A stretch of 37,208 nucleotides of DNA from Calditrichia bacterium (GTDB taxonomy: Bacteria; Calditrichota; Calditrichia; Calditrichales; J004). The position numbers and the translations under genes are program-made. This document shows, one piece after another, positions 24,765 through 32,927 of this stretch; position 1 is the stretch's first letter; each line of letters starts with the position of its first letter. The stretch covers positions 1 to 37,208 of the forward strand of contig JALXBH010000287.1 in assembly GCA_026991535.1 (NCBI GenBank). The letters run 5' to 3'. The notes beneath the pieces were generated by a model. The model saw only the letters and a program-made list of their open reading frames with translations. It had not been told where the DNA came from and did not search any database.

Positions 24765-24833
24765 ATGACGATGGGAGCTTGGCGTCGCTTCGGCCTTTTC
24801 CCGGGCTCCCCAATTCCCCATTCCCGTCGTCAT
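24765..24833. repeat. Nested inverted repeat upstream of ilvE
   Basis: The outer arms ATGACGATGGGA and TTCCCGTCGTCAT (one mismatch) enclose inner arms GGGAGC and GGCTCCC. The whole 69-base unit could fold into a long hairpin whose foot ends about 9 bases before the ilvE ribosome binding site. It may be a second family of intergenic repeat or an RNA leader structure. No amino-acid-rich leader peptide is apparent. Confidence 0.45.
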
Positions 24834-24853
24834 CCCACAATAAAGGAGTTCTT

Positions 24854-25771
24854 ATGTCAAAAATCGGTCAAAAAGTATGGAAAAACGGCGAGTTCATCGA
24901 CTGGGACGATGCTCACATTCATGTTATGTCTCATGTTATTCACTACGGCACCTCCGTATTCGAAGGTATTCGCTGCTATAAGACCCCGAATGGTCCCGCC
25001 GTCTTCCGCCTGCGCGACCATATGCAGCGCTTGCTCAACTCCGCCCGTATCTATCGCATGGAACCGGAATTTACCGTGGATGAACTGGTTGAGGCCGTTT
25101 TGGAAACCATCCGTGTCAACAAACTGGAAGAATGTTATATCCGGCCGGTAATTTTCCGGGGCTTCGGTAAATTTGGCGTCAATCCGCTGGACAACCCCAT
25201 AGAGACCTATATCGCTGTTTGGGAATGGGGTAAATACCTGGGCCCCGAGGCACTGGAGCAAGGCGTGGACGTTATGGTTTCCAGCTGGAACCGCATCGCC
25301 CCCAATACCCTGCCGGCCATGGCCAAGGCCGGCGCCAACTATATGAACAGCCAGCTTATCAAAATGGAAGCTATTTTTAACGGTTATACCGAAGGCATCG
25401 CCCTTGACCATCAGGGCTTCCTGGCCGAGGGCAGCGGGGAAAATCTTTTTTTGATCAAGGGTAAAACCGTTTTCACCCCGGAACTCAGCTCCGCCGTGTT
25501 ACCGGGGATTACCCGCTCGACGGTCATCCACCTGGTGGAATCGCTGGGTATGAATCTGGCGCGCGAGGCCCTGCCCCGGGAAAGCCTTTATATTGCCGAT
25601 GAGATATTCTTTACCGGTACGGCGGCAGAGATTACTCCCATTCGCTCCGTGGATAAGATCAAGGTGGGCATCGGAAAACGCGGCCCCGTAACCAAAAAAT
25701 TGCAGGATATGTTTTTCGGCATTTTTGACGGCAGCACGGACATTCCCCGGGAATGGCTGACACATATTTAA
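24854..25771 (+). CDS. ilvE: Branched-chain amino acid aminotransferase, class IV
   Basis: 305 residues, close to E. coli IlvE (309). It converts 2-oxo acids to leucine, isoleucine and valine with glutamate and PLP. Landmarks: the opening WKNGEFIDWDDAHIHVMSHV, HYGTSVFEGIR, the PLP lysine K158 in PAMAKAGANY, EGSGENLFLIK and the closing FFTGTAAEITPI. The longer frame beginning at 24779 is not the true start: AAAGGAG stands five bases before the ATG at 24854, and MSKIGQKVWKNGEFIDWD matches the family. A nested inverted repeat precedes it and a strong terminator follows it, so it is probably transcribed alone. Confidence 0.93.
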   Translation: MSKIGQKVWKNGEFIDWDDAHIHVMSHVIHYGTSVFEGIRCYKTPNGPAVFRLRDHMQRLLNSARIYRMEPEFTVDELVEAVLETIRVNKLEECYIRPVIFRGFGKFGVNPLDNPIETYIAVWEWGKYLGPEALEQGVDVMVSSWNRIAPNTLPAMAKAGANYMNSQLIKMEAIFNGYTEGIALDHQGFLAEGSGENLFLIKGKTVFTPELSSAVLPGITRSTVIHLVESLGMNLAREALPRESLYIADEIFFTGTAAEITPIRSVDKIKVGIGKRGPVTKKLQDMFFGIFDGSTDIPREWLTHI

Positions 25772-25791
25772 AAAACATTCCTTCTATTTAA

Positions 25792-25816
25792 AGCCCGCCT
25801 CAGGCGGGCTTTTTTT
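25792..25816 (+). terminator. Rho-independent terminator of ilvE
   Basis: AGCCCGCC tca GGCGGGCT followed by seven T. The stem, loop and start of the U tract are identical to the terminator after tRNA-Leu at 31048-31073. Its T tract runs into the stop codon of the convergent mgtE. Confidence 0.93.
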
Positions 25817-27167
25817 ACAGACCGAAGGTTAGAATGATAGTGGTGATGCTTAAATAGATCAGCAGGCCAATGATATCATTGGTGGTGGAAACCAGCGGTG
25901 CCGCCGCCAGGGCCGGGTCGATATTCAAACGCTTAAAAATCAAAGGTACCAGCGCGCCCAAAACCGTGGCGTTATTGATCACTAAAAACATGGAGGTGGC
26001 CAGGATGGTGGCAAAGACAAAACCGTCCCACAGGTAAACAATGCCAAAAAGCAGCAGGGAAAAAAACATACTGTTGAGCAGGGAAATGCGAAACTCCTTA
26101 AACAGCCTGCGGCGCGTATCCCTCAACTCGATATCACCCGTGGCCAGACCGCGAACCACCGTTACCGAAGCCTGTTGACCGCTGGAGCCGCCCATGGCCA
26201 TCACCACGGGAATAAACAGGGCCGTGATAATACGTTCGTTCAGGGTAGCCGAAAAAAGGCTGAGAATGTAGGCGGCCACCATTTCTCCGGTAAAAGCCAC
26301 CAGCAGCCAGGGAACGCGGGCCCGGGCAATCCTGAAGGCGGAATCTTCCTGAATTTCCTCATCGGGAGCACCGGCAATACGCGCAATATCCTCGGAACCC
26401 TCTTCCTCCAACACATCAACGATATCGTCAATGGTGATGCGCCCCACAAGGCGGCCATCGCTATCCACAACCGGCGCGCTGACTAAATCGTACTTTTTAA
26501 AGTGCTGGGCCACATCTTCCTGATCCATCTCCACATGGATGGGGTTTACATCCGCGTCCATAATGGCCGTCAGCTTTTCTCCGCCACGGGCCAAAACCAA
26601 ATCGGTCAGATTAACATTGCCCAGATAAACCTGGTTGTCATCGACCACCCAGATGTTGTAGAGGTTATCCACCTCGTCACGCATTTCGCGCAGCTTTTCG
26701 ATGGTCTCGTTGACCGTGGCGTCCGCGGGCATGGCCAAAACTTCCTTGGCCATAATGCCACCGGCGCTGTCTTCATCGTAGTCCAGCAGCTCCTTAACAT
26801 CGTCGGAAACATCGTCTTCCAGGGTATCCAGCACCCGCTCCTTAACATCCTCGGGCAGGTCGGCCACCACATCGGCGGCGTCATCAGAATCCATCTCATG
26901 GATAATGGAGGAAATACGCTGGTCGGAAACCTCTTCCAGTACATCCTCGGCCACCGGCGTATCCAGTTCCGGTAACACTTCGGAGGCCAGTTCCGTGGGC
27001 AATAGGCTGAACACAAAACGTCGCTCATCCTTATCCAGCCGGTTGAGTATCGCTTCGATATCGGCGGGATGCATGTCGATCAGTATATTGAGAAGAGCGG
27101 TTTTTTGTCCTTCATCAATCAACGATTGTATATCCGGCAAGATGCTGTCTACCTGCAGTTCCGCCAT
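25815..27167 (-). CDS. mgtE: Magnesium transporter MgtE
   Basis: 450 residues. Order: an N-terminal MgtE_N superhelical domain (about 5-130, with LNRLDKDERRFVFSLLPTEL and a run of acidic repeats), a CBS pair (about 135-255) and five membrane helices (about 280-450) containing VVMAMGGSSGQQASVTVVRG, the pore-lining signature. The acidic N and CBS domains sense cytosolic Mg2+ and close the pore. It moves Mg2+ (and possibly Co2+) inward across the inner membrane. It starts 15 bases after rsmA and is last in metG-tatD-rsmA-mgtE. No M-box riboswitch is seen upstream, consistent with expression from the operon promoter. Confidence 0.95.
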   Translation of the reverse strand: MAELQVDSILPDIQSLIDEGQKTALLNILIDMHPADIEAILNRLDKDERRFVFSLLPTELASEVLPELDTPVAEDVLEEVSDQRISSIIHEMDSDDAADVVADLPEDVKERVLDTLEDDVSDDVKELLDYDEDSAGGIMAKEVLAMPADATVNETIEKLREMRDEVDNLYNIWVVDDNQVYLGNVNLTDLVLARGGEKLTAIMDADVNPIHVEMDQEDVAQHFKKYDLVSAPVVDSDGRLVGRITIDDIVDVLEEEGSEDIARIAGAPDEEIQEDSAFRIARARVPWLLVAFTGEMVAAYILSLFSATLNERIITALFIPVVMAMGGSSGQQASVTVVRGLATGDIELRDTRRRLFKEFRISLLNSMFFSLLLFGIVYLWDGFVFATILATSMFLVINNATVLGALVPLIFKRLNIDPALAAAPLVSTTNDIIGLLIYLSITTIILTFGL

Positions 27168-27182
27168 GAGTATTTCCCGGAT

Positions 27183-27974
27183 TTAAGGGTGGATTTTTTG
27201 ATTTATTTCGTTAGACAGTTGCTTGAACAGGGCTATCGAAAGCTGTTCCGGCCGCGCGTCCAGCGGTACGGATTGAAGGGAATATACAATGGAACGGTCA
27301 ATAATTCTACATAAAGAGTTACGCAACATCTTGCGGCGATAGTTAAAAACCGCGCGCAGCACTTTTATAAACAAGGCGGGGTTTTCCAATCCCTCCACCT
27401 CACGATAAAAATCAAAGCAAACAACGGAAGAATCCACTCCGGGCATGGGGGTAAAGTTTTTTTTGCCTATGGTGAACAAAACACGCACATCGGCAAAAGC
27501 CCTTAAACCGACCGACAGGATGCCGTAACTTTTACTGCCCTCCGCGGCCACGATGCGTTCGGCCACCTCTTTTTGCATCATAATCACTGCCCGGGATATA
27601 AGCCGGCGATGATCCCGCAGCCGGAAAAGGATGGGCGTGGTAATATGGTAAGGGATGTTGCCGATAATTTTAAGCGGCTGTTCTTCCGTAGCCACCTCTT
27701 CCAGCGGCCACTTTAAAAAATCGGCATGTACGGGCTTTACGGGACCACCCAGGGCCAGCAACTGTTCATGCCAGCGCCCGTCCAGCTCCACCGCCCAAAA
27801 GGCGCGCAGCGGTTTTTGGTTCAACAGACGGGTCAGTATACCGGGCCCGGGACCTATTTCCACCACGCTGTCGGAAGCGCTCACCTCCAGCGCCTCAACT
27901 ATTTTTTTGGCCAGGGCCGGTTGGTTTAAAAAATTTTGACTGTACTTCTTTAAAGCCGGATGGGCATACTTCAT
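27183..27974 (-). CDS. rsmA: 16S rRNA (adenine-N6,N6)-dimethyltransferase RsmA/KsgA
   Basis: 263 residues. It dimethylates two adjacent adenines near the 3' end of 16S rRNA late in 30S assembly. Landmarks: KKYSQNFLNQPALAKKIVEA at the N-terminus, SAM motif VVEIGPGPGILTRLL, catalytic NIPYHITTPI (the NLPY-type motif) and the C-terminal helical domain. Its start shares one base with the tatD stop (TGATG), so it is translationally coupled. Era, which binds the neighbouring rRNA segment, is encoded about 9 kb away in this window. Confidence 0.95.
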   Translation of the reverse strand: MKYAHPALKKYSQNFLNQPALAKKIVEALEVSASDSVVEIGPGPGILTRLLNQKPLRAFWAVELDGRWHEQLLALGGPVKPVHADFLKWPLEEVATEEQPLKIIGNIPYHITTPILFRLRDHRRLISRAVIMMQKEVAERIVAAEGSKSYGILSVGLRAFADVRVLFTIGKKNFTPMPGVDSSVVCFDFYREVEGLENPALFIKVLRAVFNYRRKMLRNSLCRIIDRSIVYSLQSVPLDARPEQLSIALFKQLSNEINQKIHP

Positions 27975-28744
27975 CAGATAGTCAGGGTGAAGAGATGTTT
28001 GGCATTGGCGGTGGTCGCTTCGGCCAGTTCCTTTACATCCATCTCTTTCAGTTCGGCAATTTTTTTGGCCGTGTGGATAACAAAGGAAGGCTCGTTGCGT
28101 TTGCCCCGGTGTGGCGCCGGGGTGATAAAGGGGCTGTCGGTTTCCAGCAGCATGCGATCCACCGGCGTAAGCCGGGCCAGTTCATCCTGGCCGCGGGGAT
28201 CCTTAAAGGTTACCCCGCCGGTGTAGGAAACAAAGAAGTTGGTTTTAAGCACTTCCCCTAAAAAAGCCGCGTCACCGCTAAAGGAATGCAGTACCCCGCC
28301 CACATCGGTGGCCTTCTCTTCCACCAGGGTTTTCAGCACATCGGCATGGGCTTCGCGGTTATGGACGATCACCGGCAGGTTTACACGGCGGGCCAGTTCA
28401 ATCTGCCGGACAAAGGCGGCCATTTGAATCGCTTTTTCGGTATACATTTTATAATAATCCAGACCGATCTCTCCAATAGCCACCACCTTTTCATGCGCGG
28501 CCATTTTTTCGATTTCGGCATAATCCTCATCACCTGCTTCGGCGCAATCGGAGGGATGTATACCCACGGCGGCAAAGATAAAGGCGTAATTCTCGGCCAG
28601 CTCTATGGCCCTGCGCGATGTTTCCAGGCTGGTGCCGATGGTGATAATGGCCGAAAGCTTATTTTCAATCGCCCGCTGAATAACCGCGTCACGGTCTTCA
28701 TCAAAGGATTCAAAATCCAGATGGGCATGGGTATCGATATACAT
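27974..28744 (-). CDS. tatD: TatD-family metal-dependent hydrolase (3'-5' DNase)
   Basis: 256 residues, a TIM-barrel amidohydrolase relative. Metal-binding wording is complete: DTHAHLDFESFDEDRD (HxH near residues 6-8), GEIGLDYYK with the conserved glutamate, VIVHNREAHAD, LHSFSGD and LLETDSPFITP. TatD/YcfH proteins act as nucleases in DNA repair and turnover. It follows metG by 24 bases and overlaps rsmA by one base, the metG-tatD-rsmA order found in many bacteria. Confidence 0.93.
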   Translation of the reverse strand: MYIDTHAHLDFESFDEDRDAVIQRAIENKLSAIITIGTSLETSRRAIELAENYAFIFAAVGIHPSDCAEAGDEDYAEIEKMAAHEKVVAIGEIGLDYYKMYTEKAIQMAAFVRQIELARRVNLPVIVHNREAHADVLKTLVEEKATDVGGVLHSFSGDAAFLGEVLKTNFFVSYTGGVTFKDPRGQDELARLTPVDRMLLETDSPFITPAPHRGKRNEPSFVIHTAKKIAELKEMDVKELAEATTANAKHLFTLTI

Positions 28745-28768
28745 GTTTTCTCTTTTCGTTAGCTAATT

Positions 28769-30808
28769 TTACTGCCGGACGGTATTTCGCGCATAGGGGG
28801 TCAACAGACTCAGGCGGCCGTCTTTTTCCGCGGAAAGCAGCATCCCCCGTGATTCTATGCCGCGCAATTTCACCGGCTTCAGATTGGCGATGATGATGAT
28901 ATCCCGCCCTTCCAGCTCTCCGGGCTCATATTGTTCGGCAATGCCGCTGACAATGGTACGGCTTTCTCCGCCCACATCCAGCTCTATTTTCATCAGCTTG
29001 TCGGTTTTGGGTACCCGTTCGGCCTTTACAATGCGTGCCGTACGCAGATCCAGCTTTTTAAAATCGTCGAGAGTGATTTCCGGAAGGCTCTCTTCCTCCT
29101 CCTGGCTTGAAGTGGAGTTCTTGTTTTTTTGCAAACGCTTGATTTCTCCGGCAATGAGATTGTCCTCAATTTTTTTAAAAACAATCTCCGGCGGATTCAG
29201 GGAATGCCCTTCCTTCATGGAAAGTTCAGCGGCGTCCGCCCAACTGAAGTCTTCCGGTCTGTTTAATTGCCCGCGAATTTTCTTGCCGGTAAAGGGCAAC
29301 AGCGGGTCAAATAAAACAGAAAGGGCGTAAGCGGTTTGCAGGCAATAGTGGATGGTGGTCGCGCAGACATCCGGCGCCTCCTTGCGTGTTTTCCAGGGCG
29401 CCTTATCATTAAAGTATTTATTGGCGCCGCGGGCCAGATCCATCACTTCGCGTACATAGTTTTTGTATTGGTGGCCGTCGATCAAGGCCCCCAGTTTGTC
29501 CGGCGCCTCTTTCAAACGCCGGATCAACGCTTCGTCCTGTGCGTCGCGCGTTGCCGCCGCCGGTACCTTGCCGTCAAAATAGCGGTGGGCAAAGGTCAGT
29601 GTGCGGTTTAAAAAGTTACCCAGAATATCGGCCAGCTCGTTATTGTGACGGGCCTGAAAATCCTTCCAGGAGAAGTCGGCGTCTTTGGTTTCGGGCATGA
29701 TGGAGGCCAGGCAATAGCGCAAGGAATCAGCTTCAAACTTTTCCAGATAGTCATGCAGCCACACGGCGTAATCGCGGCTGGTGGAGAGCTTGTCCCCTTC
29801 CAGATTGAGAAATTCGTTGGCCGGCACGTTTTCCGGCAAAACAAAATCACCGTGAGCTTTTAACACGGCGGGAAAGATCAGACAGTGAAAAACAATGTTA
29901 TCCTTACCGATAAAGTGAATCAGCCGCGTATCCTGTTGTTGCCAGTACTTTTTCCATCGTTCGGGGTCACCCTGCTCCGCGGCCCACTCCCGCGTGGCCG
30001 AGATATAACCGATGGGCGCGTCGAACCAGACATAGAGCACCTTACCCTCGGCATCCACTCCCGCCTCACGGGCCACATCCTCCGGCACGGGCACGCCCCA
30101 GGGCAGGTCGCGGGTTACGGCCCGGTCGCGCAGGCCGTCGCTGAACCAGCTTTTAATCTGCCCCAGCACATTGCTTTTCCAGCCCTTCCGGCTGTCGATC
30201 CAGGCTTCCAGTTCCTGCTGGTAACGTTCCAGGGCCAGGTACCAGTGAGTGGTTTCGCGCATTTCCGGCGTGGCGTTGGTGATGGCGCTGCGCGGGTTGA
30301 TCAGATCCGCCGGACTCAGCGAAGTGCCGCACTTTTCGCACTGGTCGCCATAGGCGTCCTCATAGCCGCATTTGGGACAGGTCCCGCGCACAAAGCGATC
30401 GGCCAAAAATATTTTAGCCCGGGGGTCGTAAAGCTGCTTTTCTTTTTTAAGATTGAATTCACCCCTGGCGGCCATTTTACGAAATATGGCCTGGCTGGTC
30501 TCGTAGTGTACCGGCGAGGAGGTGCGGCCGTAAAAATCGAAACTCATGCCGAACTGTTCAAAGCTCTTTTTTATGATGGCGTGGTAGCGGTCAACGATCT
30601 CCTGCGGGCTTACCCCCTCCTTGCGGGCGCGCAACATGATGGGCACGCCATGCTCGTCGGAACCGCATATATAGACAATGTCATCGCCGGCCAGACGATG
30701 GTAGCGGACAAAAATATCCGCGGGCAGATAGGCGCCGGCCAGATGCCCCAGATGGATGGGACCATTGGCGTAGGGCAAGGCACTGGTCACCAGAATTTTT
30801 TCAGACAA
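28769..30808 (-). CDS. metG: Methionyl-tRNA synthetase with C-terminal tRNA-binding domain
   Basis: 679 residues, a class I synthetase charging tRNA-Met. Landmarks: HLGH (19-22, the HIGH motif), a zinc knuckle with C144, C147, C157 and C160, WFDAPIGYISATREW, and KLSTS (340-344, the KMSKS equivalent). An anticodon-binding helical domain occupies about 390-545. The last 100 residues (LDLRTARIVKAERVPKTDKL onward) form an EMAP/Trbp111-type tRNA-binding domain that makes the enzyme dimeric. GGGAG stands before the ATG. It heads the metG-tatD-rsmA-mgtE operon and diverges from tRNA-Leu. A small hairpin (AACGAT/ATCGTT, 30828-30846) lies in the leader, but no T-box is present. Confidence 0.96.
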   Translation of the reverse strand: MSEKILVTSALPYANGPIHLGHLAGAYLPADIFVRYHRLAGDDIVYICGSDEHGVPIMLRARKEGVSPQEIVDRYHAIIKKSFEQFGMSFDFYGRTSSPVHYETSQAIFRKMAARGEFNLKKEKQLYDPRAKIFLADRFVRGTCPKCGYEDAYGDQCEKCGTSLSPADLINPRSAITNATPEMRETTHWYLALERYQQELEAWIDSRKGWKSNVLGQIKSWFSDGLRDRAVTRDLPWGVPVPEDVAREAGVDAEGKVLYVWFDAPIGYISATREWAAEQGDPERWKKYWQQQDTRLIHFIGKDNIVFHCLIFPAVLKAHGDFVLPENVPANEFLNLEGDKLSTSRDYAVWLHDYLEKFEADSLRYCLASIMPETKDADFSWKDFQARHNNELADILGNFLNRTLTFAHRYFDGKVPAAATRDAQDEALIRRLKEAPDKLGALIDGHQYKNYVREVMDLARGANKYFNDKAPWKTRKEAPDVCATTIHYCLQTAYALSVLFDPLLPFTGKKIRGQLNRPEDFSWADAAELSMKEGHSLNPPEIVFKKIEDNLIAGEIKRLQKNKNSTSSQEEEESLPEITLDDFKKLDLRTARIVKAERVPKTDKLMKIELDVGGESRTIVSGIAEQYEPGELEGRDIIIIANLKPVKLRGIESRGMLLSAEKDGRLSLLTPYARNTVRQ

Positions 30809-30913
30809 TGTTAACTCCCGATATTTGAACGATGGAATTTATCGTTGTGCTTTGTACGATGCAAATGGAAGAAGAGCGTGGGAAAATTATCTTAAAATTC
30901 TTAAACTTTCCGT

Positions 30914-30942
30914 TTGCTTAAACAAAATTTATTCCCTAAATT
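30914..30942 (+). promoter_or_regulatory. Promoter of tRNA-Leu
   Basis: TTGCTT (30914-30919) and TAAATT (30937-30942) lie 17 bases apart, with the mature tRNA starting 12 bases beyond the -10 box. Spacing and the AT-rich spacer fit a stable-RNA promoter. Confidence 0.6.
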
Positions 30943-30953
30943 TTGCAACTCTC

Positions 30954-31040
30954 GCGAAAGTGGTGGAATTGGTAGACGCGCTAGGTTCAGGGTCTAGTGG
31001 GCGCAAGCCCGTGGGGGTTCGAGTCCCCCCTTTCGCACCA
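30954..31040 (+). tRNA. tRNA-Leu (anticodon CAG)
   Basis: An 87-nt class II tRNA with encoded CCA. The acceptor stem GCGAAAG pairs with CTTTCGC; the D arm contains AATTGGTAGACGC. The anticodon stem CTAGG/TCTAG closes loop TTCAGGG with CAG at 30988-30990. The long variable arm is GGGCGCAAGCCC and the T arm holds GTTCGAGTC. It reads CUG, a favoured leucine codon in the surrounding genes. A promoter and a strong terminator flank it, so it is transcribed alone. Confidence 0.97.
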
Positions 31041-31047
31041 TCTCTTC

Positions 31048-31073
31048 AGCCCGCCTCAGGCGGGCTTTTTTTT
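31048..31073 (+). terminator. Rho-independent terminator of tRNA-Leu
   Basis: AGCCCGCC tca GGCGGGCT followed by eight T, starting eight bases after the CCA end. Stem and loop are identical to the ilvE terminator at 25792-25816. Confidence 0.95.
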
Positions 31074-31228
31074 GCCCGGAAAGGACGATCGCCGTTTCTT
31101 ACGGCAGCGTCCGATAAAATGCTTACCCCACCGCGCGGCAGCCTTGCCGTTAAAAAACGTTCCTTTCTCCACCCTTAGTACGGCAGGAATTAAAAAAAAT
31201 TTGCACGGGCGTTTTTTTTTATTATCTT

Positions 31229-31246
31229 CTACTATGATTATAGTAG
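31229..31246. promoter_or_regulatory. Dyad operator 1 upstream of the BlaI-type gene
   Basis: CTACTAT gatt ATAGTAG is a perfect 7+7 dyad around 4 bases. It resembles BlaI/MecI operators (TACTACATATGTAGTA style) in arm sequence and lies 30 bases before the start codon, where it would cover the promoter. Confidence 0.7.
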
Positions 31247-31250
31247 TAAA

Positions 31251-31264
31251 ACTATTACAATAGT
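31251..31264. promoter_or_regulatory. Dyad operator 2 upstream of the BlaI-type gene
   Basis: ACTATT ac AATAGT is a perfect 6+6 dyad whose arms repeat the ACTAT core of operator 1. Its centre is 20 bp from the first centre, about two helical turns, so two repressor dimers would sit on the same face of the DNA. It abuts the AAGGAG ribosome binding site. Confidence 0.65.
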
Positions 31265-31275
31265 AAGGAGTCCGT

Positions 31276-31656
31276 ATGACACACCCCAAAGGATTATCCG
31301 GCCTGGAGTGGGAGCTGATGCAGCACATCTGGCGCCTGTCCGGAGAAATCACCGTCCGCCGGGTTCTGGAAGAAGCTTACCCCAACGGTGAAAAAGCCTA
31401 CACCACGGTGCAAACCGTTATGAACAATCTGGAAGCCAAAGGCTATTTGCGCAAGGAGAAAATCGGCCTGGTCAACTTTTACAAACCCGCGCGCCCGCAG
31501 CGGGAAACCGTGCAGACCGAAACCCGGAATTTTGTAAAAAAAGTTTTCGGGGGCTCCTTTATGTCGCTGGCCAACTATCTCATCGGCTCGGAAAACCTGA
31601 CCCAGGAAGAGATAAACGATCTTAAAAAACTGCTGGAAGAACGGAGCCGCTCATGA
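31276..31656 (+). CDS. BlaI/MecI-family winged-helix repressor
   Basis: 126 residues. Family wording spans the winged helix: LSGLEWELMQHIWRLSGEIT, VRRVLEEAYPNGEKAYTTVQ, TVMNNLEAKGYLRKEKIG. The C-terminal helical part (LANYLIGSENLTQEEINDLK, LLEERS) dimerises. In beta-lactamase systems the repressor leaves DNA after cleavage triggered by its membrane partner. Here it is coupled by a four-base overlap (ATGA) to an M56 peptidase-type gene, the usual partner. Two dyads just upstream indicate autorepression. No beta-lactamase or PBP gene adjoins it, so the name describes the family, not the resistance role. Confidence 0.92.
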   Translation: MTHPKGLSGLEWELMQHIWRLSGEITVRRVLEEAYPNGEKAYTTVQTVMNNLEAKGYLRKEKIGLVNFYKPARPQRETVQTETRNFVKKVFGGSFMSLANYLIGSENLTQEEINDLKKLLEERSRS

Positions 31657-32915
31657 TAGCCCTTATAAGTGACTTCGCCGCCAGCCATTGGTCATCCCTT
31701 ATCCGCTTTAACGTTCAAAGCAGCCTCTTTATAGCACTGACCCTTGTGCTGGCCTATTTTCTGCGCCGCTACCCGGCGCGCTATACAAAAGGGCTGATGC
31801 TGGCCGGGTTGCTAAAACTGTTCATTCCGCCCTTCATCTCCCTTTCCGCCGGCACGGAGCCGATTTGGCGGACAGGCAATGAATTCCTGGTTTCGGCCCT
31901 GGCTCCTTCATCCGTCCCGCGCGGCCTCACCCCCGGCCTGCCGGAAGCGACTCTATTATTCTGGTTGGGAGGCATTACCGCTTTTACCCTGCTGGCCCTG
32001 ATCCGCGCCGGACGTATCCACGCCGCCCTGCGTCATTATCAGCCTTACCGGCCCGAGCCCTGGGAACGGGAGCTGCTGCATCCGGACCGGGTGCGCCTTT
32101 TGCAGGCCTCCGGCGATGACGGGCCGATGTTGACGGGAATTTTCCGACCGAAAATTATTTTACCCGCCCACTGGCAGGCAATGAGTCTGGCGCAGCGGCG
32201 CATCATTCTGACCCATGAAATTTCACACCTGCGCGGACGGGATAACATCATCATTCTTTTTACCACTCTGGCCCGGGTTATCTATTTCTTCAATCCCCTG
32301 GTCTGGCTGCTATGCTCCCGTCTGCACAGTTCCATGGAAAAAAGCTGTGATGACGCCACGGTGCGGGCCCTAAGCCTTTCTCCCCGGGACTACTCCGGGG
32401 AGATTCTGGCCATCTCCGAAAAAAACCGTGAAGATGTTTTTTCCCTGTCCGCGGCGCTCTCTTTTTCACGCACCCACAAAAACCTAAAGGAACGTATGTT
32501 GTACCAACTAAAAAGAAAGGAGCGCGCCATGCGTAAACCCCTGTTTTATTCCATGCTGATCATATTGACGGCGGCATTTGTTCTGGCAGCCAGCCAGGGC
32601 TTGCCCTCCATCAAGGATCGGGCCGTGGATTTTTTTGACCTGAGCGTTAAGCCCAGGTTGACACATAAGGAGAGTCCGGTTTATCCCGAACTGGCCCGCA
32701 AGGCCGGCATTGAAGGCCGGGTAACAATTCTGGTTTATCTTGACGAAACCGGCAGGCCCGTTGAGGCGGAGGTGGTAAAATCGGTACATGAAACATTGGA
32801 TGAGGCAGCCGTGAACGCAGCCTTAAAATGCCGCTTCACACCGGGAGAAAAGGATAAAAAAAAGGTGGCCTGCAAAATGGCCATTCCCTTCGATTTTCTT
32901 CTGGCCAAAAAATAA
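31653..32915 (+). CDS. M56-family (BlaR1-type) membrane metallopeptidase with TonB C-terminal domain
   Basis: 420 residues. About four membrane helices (near 17-37, 46-62, 97-118, 200-222) flank a cytoplasmic peptidase loop with HEISH (188-192), the HExxH zinc motif; a further helix at about 292-312 leads to the periplasm. Instead of the penicillin-binding sensor of BlaR1, the C-terminus (about 345-420) is a TonB_C domain: SPVYPELARKAGIEGRV, LDETGRPVEAEVVKSV, CRFTPG. Predicted role: sense an envelope signal and, through the peptidase, inactivate the co-encoded repressor. Whether the TonB part transmits force or only binds an outer-membrane partner is unknown. It starts inside the repressor's stop codon and is followed by a long hairpin. 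Confidence 0.88.
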   Translation: MIALISDFAASHWSSLIRFNVQSSLFIALTLVLAYFLRRYPARYTKGLMLAGLLKLFIPPFISLSAGTEPIWRTGNEFLVSALAPSSVPRGLTPGLPEATLLFWLGGITAFTLLALIRAGRIHAALRHYQPYRPEPWERELLHPDRVRLLQASGDDGPMLTGIFRPKIILPAHWQAMSLAQRRIILTHEISHLRGRDNIIILFTTLARVIYFFNPLVWLLCSRLHSSMEKSCDDATVRALSLSPRDYSGEILAISEKNREDVFSLSAALSFSRTHKNLKERMLYQLKRKERAMRKPLFYSMLIILTAAFVLAASQGLPSIKDRAVDFFDLSVKPRLTHKESPVYPELARKAGIEGRVTILVYLDETGRPVEAEVVKSVHETLDEAAVNAALKCRFTPGEKDKKKVACKMAIPFDFLLAKK

Positions 32916-32927
32916 ACCAGACCTAAA

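Noticed and set aside
24779-24853. N-terminal extension of ilvE from an upstream ATG
   Set aside because: It runs through the inverted repeat, while AAAGGAG directly precedes the ATG at 24854, where the family's N-terminus begins.
27168-27182. M-box magnesium riboswitch before mgtE
   Set aside because: The gap to rsmA is only 15 bases, too short for any riboswitch.
30809-30953. T-box or SAM riboswitch in the metG leader
   Set aside because: Only a 6-bp hairpin is present; there is no T-box sequence, specifier loop or SAM-type core in the 145 bases.
31276-32915. Beta-lactam resistance locus
   Set aside because: The repressor and M56 protein resemble BlaI/BlaR1, but no beta-lactamase or PBP gene is near and the sensor domain is absent.
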